Shown: positions 21,190 to 32,386 of the stretch, in pieces
How the letters are laid out: each line of letters starts with the position of its first letter
How positions within the stretch are numbered: the stretch's first letter is position 1
Source of the DNA: Persicaria tinctoria
Taxonomy: Eukaryota > Streptophyta > Magnoliopsida > Caryophyllales > Polygonaceae
DNA length: 64,000 bases
Direction of reading: 5' to 3'
NCBI GenBank assembly: GCA_037127255.1
Contig: JBANSL010000018.1
Location: 20,681,175 to 20,745,174 of the forward strand
The notes under the pieces: model-generated
The model's database searches: none
Told to the model about the DNA's origin: nothing
Seen by the model: the letters and a program-made list of their open reading frames with translations, nothing else
Position numbers and translations under genes: made by a program

Positions 21190-21589
21190 TTTAATTGCCT
21201 CTTTCGATATCTTATCATTCTTCTCTCATTTGTTAAACTTCAATCTGCACGTCAAAGGTCTTTTAGGAAGCTTAGTCTCCCAATAGGAATTTCTTCTGTT
21301 ATCATTGAATCCGACTGCGCTCAACGTGTCCAAATTGTAGAAGGGCGAGCTTCTTTTAGAGGTGTGGCGGGGAGGTTGGGCCATAGAACAGGGTGTCTTG
21401 CTCGACAACTCCGATGTTGTAGATGAAGCTGGGTTAAGCGGGAGGGCAATCAAGCGGCGCACTATCTAGCGCAAATACGTCCTGATGAGCCTATTTCTTT
21501 TGTTTCTGAATTTGATTTCTATGCTTTTTGACATTATTTTTGCTTATTTGGAGGTTGAATAAAAGTTTTCTTTTCATTAAAAAAAAATT
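21190..21589 (+). mobile_element. 5'-truncated LINE, RNase H tail
   Basis: The plus strand encodes, with an in-frame stop, the end of an RVT_3-type RNase H as found at the C-terminus of plant LINE ORF2 (VIIESDCAQ, then VKREGNQAAHYLAQ, the usual REGNxxAHxLA motif). A short 3' UTR follows and a poly(A) run at about 21580-21588. This is the classic form of a 5'-truncated, dead LINE insertion. It lies in the opposite direction to the long LINE at 4-8 kb. Confidence 0.7.
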
Positions 21590-21686
21590 GAATGTTGTTC
21601 CATTCTTTTTCGCTGCCGATACAAATTTATACATGTATTGTTTCTCATATTTATTAGTTTCAGTCTTGTATGTTACTGTATTGAAT

Positions 21687-22218
21687 AGGGGTGGGCGCGG
21701 GACGGGACCGGGACGGGATTCACTATTTTTTTTTCAATCCCGCGCGGGCTTTGTCCCTCGTGGGACGGGACCGGGACGGGACGGGCCCTCTCCCTTAAAT
21801 AAAATACATTATAAAAAAAAATTAAAATTCCGATATATTTTGCGGTTTTCAAAGACATAATTATATTTAAAATATATTAAAATGATTTTATGATTTTCTT
21901 TATATGTATATATAGACATACTAATAGACAACATAAATACAGACATACTAATACACATCTACAATGTAAGTGTAATTTTGTAAAAGTGGTGTACATATAC
22001 ACTGTATAGTATATTTTATACACACACTGTAAAAGGTTATATATACAATATATAAAATGAGTATATAAATACACTGTATAATAAATAATCTATATATATA
22101 AATATAAATATAAATATAAATGCGGGATGGGGTTCACTATTTTTTTTCCAAATCCCACCGGGATCGAGACGGGACCAGGACAGGACCGGGACGGACCCGG
22201 GATTTGTGCCCACCCCTA
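21687..22218. mobile_element. hAT-like MITE with 8-bp target duplication
   Basis: Termini TAGGGGTGGGC at the left and GCCCACCCCTA at the right are exact inverse copies (one base of the left end overlaps 21686). Flanks GTATTGAA (21678-21685) and GTATTGAT (22219-22226) match at 7 of 8 bases, as expected for hAT transposition. Both subterminal regions carry GGGACGGGACCGG units; the middle is AT-rich with TATATA. No transposase is encoded, so it is non-autonomous. Confidence 0.8.
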
Positions 22219-22226
22219 GTATTGAT

Positions 22227-22700
22227 TATTGGATTGATGATTAATGCGGTCTCTGTTTGGTTGTTTTACGGACGAGTACTATGTTTTATACATAATTGAA
22301 AATGCATTGATTAATATAACACTTGTCTTATTTTTCGGATATTATTATATTAAGTCATGAGTATGGTTTAGGTTTAAATTTTAAAAATTATCAGTAATAA
22401 AGTAGTACGTGAATAAAAATAAAATAATTGATTAAATCATTTAAAATATATAGATCAGATTTGATTAGAAACTTAAATGAAACCGACCCGAAACCCGAAT
22501 GAGCTAGCTCGAACCAATTTGATCCAAAACCCGAATGAGCCAGACCGGTCGGTTCAACCTGAAACTTAACCAAACCCAACCTGACCCGACCAACGACCGA
22601 CTATAAATTTTACCCGAATTAATCCGACTCGTCAGTGGCTCGACCCGAACCCGATCCGATCAACCGAATTGCCACCTATCGGTGTAATTCACCCTTATGT
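22227..22700. other. AT-rich DNA with a CCCGA-rich transposon end
   Basis: 22475-22670 is packed with AACCCGA and GACCCGA units and ends ...CCGAATTGCCACCTATCGG near 22660-22684. That matches the inverse of common hAT MITE ends (GGTGGCAATTCGG). The partner end was not found. A 20-base match, GAGTACTATGTTTTATACAT, is shared with the Helitron tail at about 2590. Confidence 0.4.
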
Positions 22701-22711
22701 TTATTACTGTA

Positions 22712-22932
22712 CTCCATCCGTTTGAAAATATTTGTCGTTTGACTTTTCGGCACGTTTTTTAAGGAGCTAAAAACTCTATAAAATATAATTTTTTTCATAA
22801 TCTTATACTTACTACTTATATGTATGAAATTATATATAAAAAATTAATTAAAAAGTATATTTTATATAGTTTTTATCTCCTTAAAAAGCGTGTATTACAA
22901 GACAAACGACAAATATTTTCAAACGGATGTAG
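22712..22932. mobile_element. Stowaway-like MITE
   Basis: 221 bp bounded by TA. The ends CTCCATCCGTTTGAAAATAT and its inverse ATATTTTCAAACGGATGTAG form long inverted repeats, continued inward by TTGTCGTTTG/CAAACGACAA and by GGAGCTAAAAACT/AGTTTTTATCTCC. The CTCCxTCCGT start and TA duplication are typical of Stowaway/Tc1-mariner MITEs. Related copies lie at 31.6, 35.9, 45.8 and 58.6-59.3 kb. Confidence 0.82.
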
Positions 22933-22934
22933 TA

Positions 22935-23616
22935 ATTTTTTATAATTGGGACAATACGAAGATCTTTATAATGATTTAAACAAGGTAGGTTGTTGCCCAA
23001 CGTACACATAAATGACATTGACATATCATAAATAATTGAAACTACTCGATCCGTACGTACGTAGTTGATCGATATCGACATATCGATGTACTTGAAAACA
23101 TTAAAGATACATACACATATATGCCAAACTAGCTACCTGACATTGCACTGTTACAAAAAAATTTAATACTCCGTACTCCGTAAGATATTTAGACGAGGAG
23201 GACGGAGGACCAAAAGGATGAAACCCTACACATTATATTTGAGTTTGTCAACCGGCAACGGAACGTATGTGATGGGAGAATGACCGATTCCACGGAGTCT
23301 CCTATGGAGTTGGTAAAATAACTCTATCTAAAGTTGGTTAAATCTTAACCGCTCAATTTTAAATAAGGGGTTTAGATTTGAATTAGTTTAACCATTTTTT
23401 AATTTATTTTTTAGGGTTGATAGATTTCTATAGGGTAATCCTACTGATTCCACGGAGTTCAACTCTACGGGATCCTTACTCCCTTATTCGACGATTCCTT
23501 CGCAAATCATCCCAACACACCCCATTCACCAATCATCCCCTCAACCTGAAGAACAAAAACAACAGGTGGAGAGACAATCAATTGATACTCGCAAATCATC
23601 CCAACACACCCCATTT
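22935..23616. other. Intergenic, nothing coding recognised
   Basis: AT-rich DNA. A 26-bp segment CGCAAATCATCCCAACACAC plus CCCATT occurs at about 23501-23526 and again at about 23590-23615. The second copy ends exactly where the ARAD-like tail begins. Confidence 0.45.
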
Positions 23617-24065
23617 GCACGACGACGCCGTGCAAATGATATGGCAGGCGTTGGCCCGAAAGGTGCCCACGGTTAAGTTTAAACTGAATCGGTCGAGGCG
23701 ATACTCGCGAGTTGGAGATGCTCCTTTGAGTAACGAAGGGTCGTCGTTTAAGGTTCCGACCAACTTTTGGTGACGATTTGTATTATAACGACTGATAAAG
23801 ATGGACGCAACTGCGAAAAAGGAAGAAATTGAAGAACTTTGGATAGAACTTGTGTAATTATGTTGAGATGTGAATGAGGTGTCTCACATCTCAACAAATT
23901 TCCACTTTTTAACTAACATTTTTGTTGTATTTCCCCTTTTAACTGACATTTTACATAGAGGTTTTATTTAGCTAATTAATTGATTTTTTTTTATCTTCAA
24001 TGTTTCGATCTCGGTAGAACTTAATTAGAAACGTGTAAACGAACACGATTATGATAGCTTTGGTA
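23617..24065 (+). pseudogene. GT47/ARAD-like C-terminal fragment (duplicate of 35.25-35.66 kb)
   Basis: 23621-23773 encodes the last about 50 residues of an exostosin-family (GT47) arabinosyltransferase-like protein (AVQMIWQALARKVPTVKF, then stop TGA at 23771-23773). About 290 bp of 3' flank follow. The whole block matches 35251-35662 with few differences. Nothing upstream belongs to the gene, so it is a truncated copy. It lies directly upstream of the E1 gene. Confidence 0.8.
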
Positions 24066-24140
24066 AATTTAGCATCTTGTTGACGTTTGCGTTGGTCTGT
24101 CTCTGTTTTTTGTCGAATTCTCAGCAGTTGGCTGCACATG

Positions 24141-27100
24141 ATGCTTCCGATCAAGCGAATTAGTGAAGGTAAGGTGATTAAAGAAGGTTCTGGAAGCTCC
24201 TCCATTTTGCAAGAAACATCGCTTCGCTGAAAATCAGATCGCTCCTTCCGAGGCTACGGCAATGGGCGTTGTTAATCCGCCTGACATTGACATTGACGAG
24301 GATCTGCACAGTCGACAGCTTGCTGTGTATGGCCGGGAGACTATGAAGCGTCTTTTTGCCTCCAACGTTTTCATCTCTGGAATGCAAGGCCTTGGCGCTG
24401 AGATTGGTAATGTGCTAATATTATGATTTTGCTGTCTGTAACAGCATTCTTTGTATATGTTGTTCATACTTGTCTTTGATCTTGGCCGGGTTTGCATATT
24501 TTCTTCAAACAGAAAACATTTTCCACCATTCATTGTATTCAATGAAAATTGGATGGTGATTCTTGATATGAAGCATGCCTAATATTATGTAGCTCTTACT
24601 TTATTGCTGAGAGTTTTTTGGTGACATTAAAGACCCACACCTGTATTGGATTGGATGCTTCCTTTAACAAATATTCTTTCTAATCTTGTTAAGTATCTTT
24701 TAGGACAGGCGGTGGAAACTACCAAGCTGGAGTACGGTAGGGGCAGAGGGAATTTCCGGTGGAGCGGTGAAATGCGTAGAGCCTATGAAATTGTCTTATG
24801 TTTTTCCATTTGCGTCGAGAGAAATCATTCTCTGCTGTTTAATGGAAATATATATGTTACACAGGATGCATGTTCCTTTCATTTACTGAAAATAACACCA
24901 TCACTGGTTTGAGTGGTTTCAAAATATGTTACGGACACCACTTCCCTGCACTATTATTGTTCATATGCAATGCTTGTATTAATGCCAACGCCATTTTAGG
25001 CAACCAATCCTGTATTTTACTTGTTAAGTAAAACATTTCCTGTCTTGAATTGAAAGTATTCTTGATAGACATAACAGTGGCTAACACTTGTCTTTAATTT
25101 CACAGCAAAAAACCTAATTCTTGCTGGTGTGAAGTCTGTGACCTTGCACGATGAAGGGCTGGTAGAACTATGGGATCTATCTAGCAATTTTGTGTTCTCT
25201 GAAAGCGATGTTGGGAAAAATAGAGCCCTTGCTTGTGTTCACAAGTTGCAAGAGCTCAACAATGCTGTTCTTGTGTCAGCCAAGACTGACAAGCTGGCCA
25301 AACAACAACTTTCTGAATTCCAGGTACTCCTGTCCTATGCCTCTCTAGCCTCACTTCAGTTAACAAGCTGCAGTTTTCTCATATATAATTCCTGTTGATT
25401 CAATTTTTATGTTGTATTACATATTAATAAATGGCTCATGATTAGTTGCCTCTGCAGGTTGTTGTCTTCACGGATATCAGCTTAGAAAAAGCAATTGAAT
25501 TCAATGATTACTGCCACAATCACCAACCACCCATTGCTTTTATCAAGACTGAAGTTAGGGGCCTTTTTGGTAATGTGTTTTGCGACTTTGGTCCCGAGTT
25601 TACAGTTGATGTAGATGGCGAGGAACCCCACACTGGTATTATTGCATCCATCAGCAATGATAACCCTGCCCTTGTGTCCTGTGTTGACAATGAGAGGCTT
25701 GAGTTTGAGGATGGAGATCTTGTTGTGTTTTCTCATGTACAGGGAATGACTGAATTAAATGACGGGAAACCAAGAAAGATAAAAGCTTCAATGCCTTATT
25801 CTTTTACTCTTGAGGAGGACACTACAAATTATGGTCTCTATCAAAAGGGTGGAATTGTGACACAGGTTAAAGAGCCTAAGATTCTAAACTTTAAGCCTTT
25901 GAAAGAAGCACTCAAGGATCCTGGCGATTTTCTTTTGAGTGATTTTTCTAAATTTGACCGTCCATCTCTGTTACATCTGGCTTTTCAAGCTTTGGATAGA
26001 TTTGTGTGTAAGTTGGGGCGTTATCCCATTGCTGGTTCAGAGGAAGATGCTCAGAAGCTGATTTCTATAACAACTAATATGAATGAGACAGCAGAATCCA
26101 TTAACCCTAATGTTTTGAGGCACTTTGCTTTTGGGGCTAGAGCAGTTCTTAATCCTATGGCTGCCATGTTTGGAGGTATTGCTGCTCAAGAGGTTGTCAA
26201 GGCTGTCAAGGCTTGCTCTGGAAAATTCCATCCTTTATATCAGGTAATTTTTACCTTTATCTTGTGATTAATCTTCTTTGAATTGTAATCTTGAATTGTG
26301 TTAATTACTTGATGAATGAATGCAGTTCTTTTATTTTGATTCTGTTGAATCATTACCTGCTGAGCTGGATCCCAGTGATTTTGCACCTTTGAATACTCGT
26401 TATGATGCTCAAATATCAGTATTTGGTTCCAAGCTCCAAAAGAAGTTGGAAGATGCTACAATTTTTGTTGTGGGGTCTGGAGCATTAGGGTGTGAATTCC
26501 TGAAAAATCTAGCTTTGATGGGTGTTTCATGTGGTAACCATGGGAAGCTGACAGTAACTGATGATGGTGTGATTGAAAAAAGCAATTTAAGTAGGCAGTT
26601 CTTATTTCGCGATTGGAACATCGGGCAGCCAAAATCAACTGTTGCTGCTTCTGCTGCAGCATCTATAAATCCTAGACTCCGTGCTGTAGCTCTGCAGAAC
26701 CGTGTTGGGCCTGAGACTGAAAACGTATTTGATGATAACTACTGGGAGAATTTGAGTGCTGTTATCAATGCTCTTGACAATGTGAAGAATGCCAGGCTCT
26801 ATGTGGATCAGAGATGTCTGTATTTCCAAAAACCGCTGCTTGAATCAGGAACCTTGGGTGCCAAGTGTAACACTCAGATGGTGATTCCTCGTATGACAGA
26901 AAACTATTGTGCCTTAAGGGATCCACCGGAGAAGCAAGCACCAATGTGCACCGTGCATTCATTCCCGCATAACATTGACCACTGCCTAACATGGGCTCGA
27001 TCTGAATTTGAAGGTTTACTTGAGAAAACACCAATTGAAGTGAATGCATTTCTTAAAAAACCTGCTGCTAAATATGAATCAGCCATGAAGAATGCTGAGG

Positions 27101-28520
27101 ACATAGACACCTTGGAGCGTGTTCTTGAATGCCTTGATAAGGAGAGATGTGAGACTTTCCAGGACTGCATCACTTGGGCTAGGCTCAAGTATATATGCTC
27201 CATTAATTCTCTATCATTCTTTATTTGATTTCCTGCATATTTTCACTTCAATTTCTGACATTGTGCTTTCATTATGCCCAGGTTTGAAGATTATTTTGCA
27301 AACCGAGTGAAACAATTGACATATACCTTCCCTGAAGATGATACTACAAGTACTGGTTTGCCATTCTGGTCTGCTCCAAAGCGTTTTCCTCGTCCGCTGC
27401 AGTTCTCCACTTCTGACCCTTCCCATCTTCACTTTATACTGTCTGCATCAATACTGCGAGCTGAGGCATTTGGAATCCCAATTCCTGATTGGGCCAAAGC
27501 CAAACAACCTAAGATGTTGGCTGATGCCATTGACAAAGTTATAGTGCCAGAATTTCAGCCAAAGGATGCAAAGATTGTGACTGATGCAGGTGTCATAAAT
27601 GAACTGATAAGCAAGTTGGAACGCTGCCGAGTACATTTTCCACAAGATTTCAGAATGAATCCAATCCATTTTGAAAAGGTTTGTGTTTGTTTCTGCGTGT
27701 ATGTATTTGCACTTGGATCATCCGTTTACTGGTCTGTTTTGGACATATTAGTTAAAGTGCATTCTTAGGATCTACCAGGAATGATCTTTCCTTAGTGTCA
27801 TAAATGCAGGATGACGACACTAACTACCACATGGACCTGATAGCCGCACTTGCCAGCATGAGAGCGAGAAACTACAGCATACCCGAAGTCGACAAGCTGA
27901 AAGCCAAGTTGATCGCTGAAAGGATCATCCCAGCAATAGCAACCACAACTGCAATGGCCACGGGGCTCGTTTGCCTGGAGCTCTACAAGGTTCTAGACGG
28001 ATGCCACAAGGTGGAGGACTACCGTAACACATTCGCCAATCTGGACCTCCCACTCTTGTTCATAGCCGAACCCGTGCCTCCAAAGGTATGCAAGCACTGG
28101 GACCTGAGCTGGACTATTTGGGACAGGTGGGTCTTGAGTGGCAATCCGACTCTCAAGGAGCTTATCGACTGGCTGGAGAAGAAAGGTCTGCGCCCATACA
28201 GCATCTGGTACGGGAATTCCTTGCTTCACAAAAGCCTGTTCCCCAGGCACAACAAGGACTGGTTGAGCAATTTGCTGCTTTACAACAGACTGTTCCCCAG
28301 CCAAAAGGACAGGTTGAACAATATTCTTTACAACCCCCTGTTCCCCACTCACAGGCACAAGGACTGGTTGAACAAGAAGGTCGTGGACCTGGTGAAGGAT
28401 GTAGCTAAAGCCGAGGTCCCTCCTTACCGCCGACACGTGGATGTGGTTGTGGCTTGCGTGGACGTGGACGGGGACGACAACGACGTTGATGTCCCTCTTG
28501 TATCTGTATACTTTGCCTAG
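24141..28520 (+). CDS. UBA1: Ubiquitin-activating enzyme E1
   Basis: Six exons (24262-24406, 25106-25323, 25458-26243, 26326-27188, 27282-27678, 27810-28520) with GT-AG introns give exactly 1040 codons including the stop; plant E1 has about 1080. E1 adenylates ubiquitin, forms a thioester with it and passes it to E2 enzymes. Seen: N-terminal inactive adenylation half ([16 protein letters not shown]), ATP loop [24 protein letters not shown], catalytic Cys in PMCTVHSFP (about 26946), and the C-terminal ubiquitin-fold domain. The start used is ATG 24262, since the upstream ATG 24141 (MLPIKR, like the usual E1 start) meets TGA at 24228 after an apparent 1-bp insertion. Odd: TDDG in place of TDDD, one extra codon in DNVKNAR, a 9-bp tandem duplication at 26196-26213, and a threefold repeat near the end. 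Probably expressed and possibly diverged. Confidence 0.9.
24703..24781 (+). other. Plastid 16S rRNA fragment in E1 intron 1 (NUPT)
   Basis: About 79 bp, from GGACAGGCGGTGGAAACTAC through GGTGGAGCGGTGAAATGCGT to AGAG, is the conserved central part of plastid 16S rRNA (the E. coli counterpart contains GTAGCGGTGAAATGCGTAGAG). It is far too conserved to be intron sequence. It is not an rRNA gene, only a short nuclear insertion of plastid DNA. Confidence 0.9.
28218..28376 (+). repeat. Threefold in-frame repeat in the E1 ubiquitin-fold domain
   Basis: Three diverged units of 54, 51 and 54 bp (28218-28271, 28272-28322, 28323-28376) encode [34 protein letters not shown] and [18 protein letters not shown]. 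Plant E1 normally has a single LLYNxMFPRHxxRxxKK segment here, just before KKVVDL. The frame is kept. Confidence 0.8.
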
Positions 28521-28559
28521 AGACTCATAGATGAACCATCACCAATTCACCATGTATGG

Positions 28560-29036
28560 TTGAGATTCATGTCTTCACTGCTACAAAACTTGCTCTTTAG
28601 TACCGAGTATTTCCCTTCTTTTAATCCGATCTGCGATGATCATCATCATCATCTCAAGGTGTTCATGTATGATCTCCCACCCGAATTCCATTTCGGCCTT
28701 CTTGAATGGAAGCCGGAGGGCGATGTCGTGTGGACCGATACTAAAGCCGAAATCCCTCCTTACCCGGGCGGCCTAAACCTACAACACAGCATCGAGTATT
28801 GGCTCACACTTGACCTCCTCTTCTCCGAGTTCTCGGGGAGTTGGGGCGCCTCTCGTCGCCTTGCCAAGAGAGTGCACAACTCGAGCGAAGCTGATGTCGT
28901 GTTCGTGCCCTTCTTTTCGTCCTTGTGCTACAACCGGTTCTCGAAAGTGAAGCCACCGAGGCACAGCGACGATAAAGCATTGCAAGCGAAGTTGGTCAAG
29001 TATTTGGTAGGCCAAGACGAGTGGCAGCGACGATAA
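28560..29036 (+). pseudogene. GT47/ARAD-like arabinosyltransferase, N-terminal part
   Basis: A frame of about 158 codons. From about 28650 ([17 protein letters not shown]) it matches the start of the exostosin domain in plant ARAD1-like GT47 enzymes (GGLNLQHSIEYWLTLDLL, ADVVFVPFFSSLCYNR), Golgi proteins that add arabinose to pectin. It stops right after QDEWQRR, where the family continues with SGG. The middle of the protein is absent; the last exon is found at 34870-35406. The N-terminal 30 residues lack a clear membrane anchor. It begins only 40 bp after the E1 stop codon. Most likely a gene torn apart by insertion or rearrangement. Confidence 0.75.
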
Positions 29037-29039
29037 CTT

Positions 29040-31589
29040 GGTTTTCATAACATAGACAATATTCTACGGGTAATTTACACAAAACTACCCTTTAGTCTAC
29101 TTTGCACAAAACCGCCCACCCTTGTAAGCAAAATTGCAAGTAAGCACCCCATTTTCACACTTTGCTATAAATTCAACACATACCTATTTTAATCTTATAA
29201 GGATTTATTATCCGCGCATTCGCGCGCGGTGTTGTCATCTTTTATAATCTAAATGCACTTTCAACTAATCTAAAACAAATTTATAAGTTTAACGGAAAAA
29301 TACGTACAATATTGTCTCGCTTAAAGTAATTAACAAAAAAAATACAACTGCCTAAAATATTTGCAACTCCACATGCTATATTTAGATTCATTATGAAACA
29401 ACGTCAAGCTATTTAGTCACACCTTGATCCATCCATATCATTCAACTCAGCCTTTTGTTCCTTCCTTGATTTCATTACAATACAAAAAGTAGATCAACCA
29501 AATTAAAAATTAAGGAAGGATATGTAGAAATTTCATTAAAAAATAATGTAATTGCAGGCAATGACAGAAGATAGCCTCTCTTGCAGAACATAGCATCAGT
29601 TAGTGGAAATCATACAAGCAACATTTAAGATAACCCATTGGTCGAAACTTGTGTTGTTATACAAATACACATATGACAGCTCCTTATCAGCCTAAACCAA
29701 AATCGAAGCAAGATGTTAAGTAGGTCTTGCAAGAATGTGGGTAATGAATCAAAAGTAGGCCTAGCTAGAATGTGATATTTTTAATATTTTGGGCAAGATG
29801 ATAAGAAAATAGCAAGAGAAACACGAAACAAAACAAATAAATCTGCTCAGCTCTCATACATGCTATCCTGTGTTTTCACATATGAACCCTATTCTTCCAT
29901 GAGCTTTCATATAGCCAAATACATTCCAATTGACCAAATTATTTTGTTTATTTTGTTCCGTTTGAAAGCCATCGAAGGAATAACCGTGAAAGTCGAAAGG
30001 GCACAAAGGAAAAAGGAAGGTTAAGCAACTAAGCATTTAAAGAGCAGGGATAGAGTAAGAGAAATGGTTAATCTTTTAGTTGCTGGAGACTTCATCAAGC
30101 TGAGTCAACTGGGAGAAGAGGTGGGAGAACCGCCTGTTTCATATTGTTTCGCGAATCTTGAAAACCTTTCCGGACCTCTTAGGAGTAGGCTTTCAAGGAA
30201 CAGTTTCAGTGCCTGTGCATCAATGGAACAATGCGATCAGAAACCATGTTACAGTAGCAAATGAACAGCCACCCACTGATTTTAATTTATGAGACCACTT
30301 ACCGACGCTACTGGAAATAGGATTTGAGGAACTTCGTAGGACACGGTCAGCTGTAACAAACGCAGCAAGTGTTCTTAGAGAGTGCAGTGGAGTTATTCAA
30401 AACCATCTCCAATCAGAAAAATCTGGAGAAGACATTGAAACGTGACATGAAGAGGACAATCTCACTTCTATCATGCATGACGATGGACCTCTGGGATAAA
30501 TCGAACAGCACCCCTGCAATTAAAGTAATTTAGTATGGAGCAGCAAAACTGATAATGCCTCATCTGATGTGAAGAGAAAGATCATAGTAGCATTGAGCAA
30601 CAAACGCGTCGCCTTGCACATATCAAAAGTAATGGAAGGCTGGAAAGAATGCAGGCAAACATCCAGAAGGAAGATTTGATGGAATGAAACAATGATGGAA
30701 ACATACTCATATCCAATCCTAGGGAATTTATAGTTTTTGATAATAATGTGCCACAAATAGCATAGAGAGATGCATAGAGAGATGGTTTGTCCCAACATAA
30801 GCACATAAAATGTGCTACAAATCCATGCACGGATGACAGACCACTATATGAGATTAAAGCCTTGTCATTTAATCAAGTTGAGCATGAAGAGTACAAAGAG
30901 GGAAATAATACAAACATAATGGACAATTACCCACAGAAAAGCCATAGAAATTGAGAGGAAAATGAAAAGAGTTAGAAGACAATCAAGTAGGAGGGAGAAA
31001 GAAGGCATCTTTCACAAAATCAAGGCAGACTGTATTGGTGAATCCACCATTGCCATCCTGAGACCCATGCCATAAAAGAGACGAATAGGAAAGAACAGGG
31101 AGAGATAATAAAATGTGATTCGCAAGTATGAAACTGGATTTTAAGGCCTCGTAGAGAGAATGGCAAGAGTGCTCGGGAAACTAAGGTCTCATAAAAGTAT
31201 AAAACCATCACCACCGCATGCCACCCTGATTTCTGAAAGGTGAAGAATAGTGCAGTAAATTAAACATGAGGAAACCTGAAACCCTGATGTGAGAGTCCTT
31301 GTATGGTGCACTACACCTAGAAAAGCGATCACTCTGCATCTTCATATACCCAGGAATCTTGTCCAGGCTTCTCCTACTCCTGCGGTTGAAATTCATTTTC
31401 AGAATCCTCAACAGCTCCACTCAACAAGTAACCAACTGGCCTTAACCTGGTATTACACCATAAGCGACGACCTTGTATTCCCTGTCCAGATCAAAACGAA
31501 CACACTCACCACAATACCCACGAGCCGAGAACAGTTAACATAATATTACTGACCAAACAAGTTCCATGTAAAAGCTCCACTAAGCAATA
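29040..31589. other. Intergenic/transposon-derived DNA between the two ARAD pieces
   Basis: 29065-29165 (GGTAATTTACACAAAACTAC, repeated ACCGCCCACCC style) resembles a Mutator-like end. 29210-29229 contains CCGCGCATTCGCGCGCGG, a Helitron-like hairpin, but without a nearby CTAG. 30064-30261 is a 66-codon plus-strand frame without known motifs. 30500-31560 has only short frames. On the minus strand 31289-31386 has splice-like borders and an Arg/Ser-rich reading (SRRSLDKIPG) that could be an exon of the splicing-factor gene at 32.4 kb, weakly supported. Confidence 0.35.
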
Positions 31590-31900
31590 CTCCCTCCGGT
31601 CAAATATGTATGATGTTTTAAGGGTCTAATTTTGATCAAATTTGTAAGAAGTTTTACAAAAGTGCAGTACTGGTGTGTGGCCAAGACAACATCAAGTTGT
31701 CAAATCTTGTAATTAGCTCAATTACCTAGGAGTTTTATCCCTTTTTTTAATTTTAATTTGAAAAAAATCTTAATTATCAACCACAAAATGAGCTTGTTCT
31801 CTCGTTACATTGTTCAAAGTAACGCAAATACATCATTGTACTATTTTCCTTAATTAATGTGCCTCACTCTAAAACTTCATATATAAATGATCGGAGGGAG
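31590..31900. mobile_element. Stowaway-like MITE
   Basis: 311 bp flanked by TA on both sides. The left end CTCCCTCCGGTCAAATATGT and right end ...ATAAATGATCGGAGGGAG are inverted repeats. No coding capacity. Confidence 0.8.
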
Positions 31901-32386
31901 TATTTCAGTAGAGGAACAGTTGGGAAAGATTTAACAACTGCAGGCAAAAAGCATGACAGTAATGCATTTTAGTATTTAACAATTATAGGCAAAAAACATG
32001 ACAACCCACACCACATAGTGACCCACATCCCCTCCACCATAGCTAATACCAATACGCATCTCCCTGAAGGTATAACCAGTAGAAAGCAAGTGTGTTCTCT
32101 TTTTTTTAATGGATTAATTCATATAGTGTGTTCTCAGTTGATAAGGGATAACTATAATGAAGAAATCTTTGCAGAATCATATATGCAAGGAAGACTGTTT
32201 CAAGGCTCAATATCATGGATATCGCGCAATTTGCCATTTCATAAGTCCCCAACAGCCACATGTAGGGTCTCTATTTGTCAAAAGCATTAACTATCATCAA
32301 ATTATAGAATCTAGAGAATAAAAAATAGGAGGAAAAATATTATACATCAAGGTACAACCAAATAATTACGAGTACCACTATTTATA

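Noticed and set aside
24703..24781. rRNA gene
   Set aside because: Only about 79 bp of plastid 16S is present, so it is an insertion and not a gene.
24646..24912. 88-codon frame in E1 intron 1
   Set aside because: It reads through the plastid 16S fragment and intron DNA; no protein family fits.
28000..28436. Antisense frames in the last E1 exon, some Gln/Val-rich
   Set aside because: Produced by the threefold repeat; the sense frame is the conserved E1 C-terminus.
29205..29232. CCGCGCATTCGCGCGCGG as another Helitron 3' hairpin
   Set aside because: No CTAG next to it and no TC end found; listed only as a note in the gap entry.
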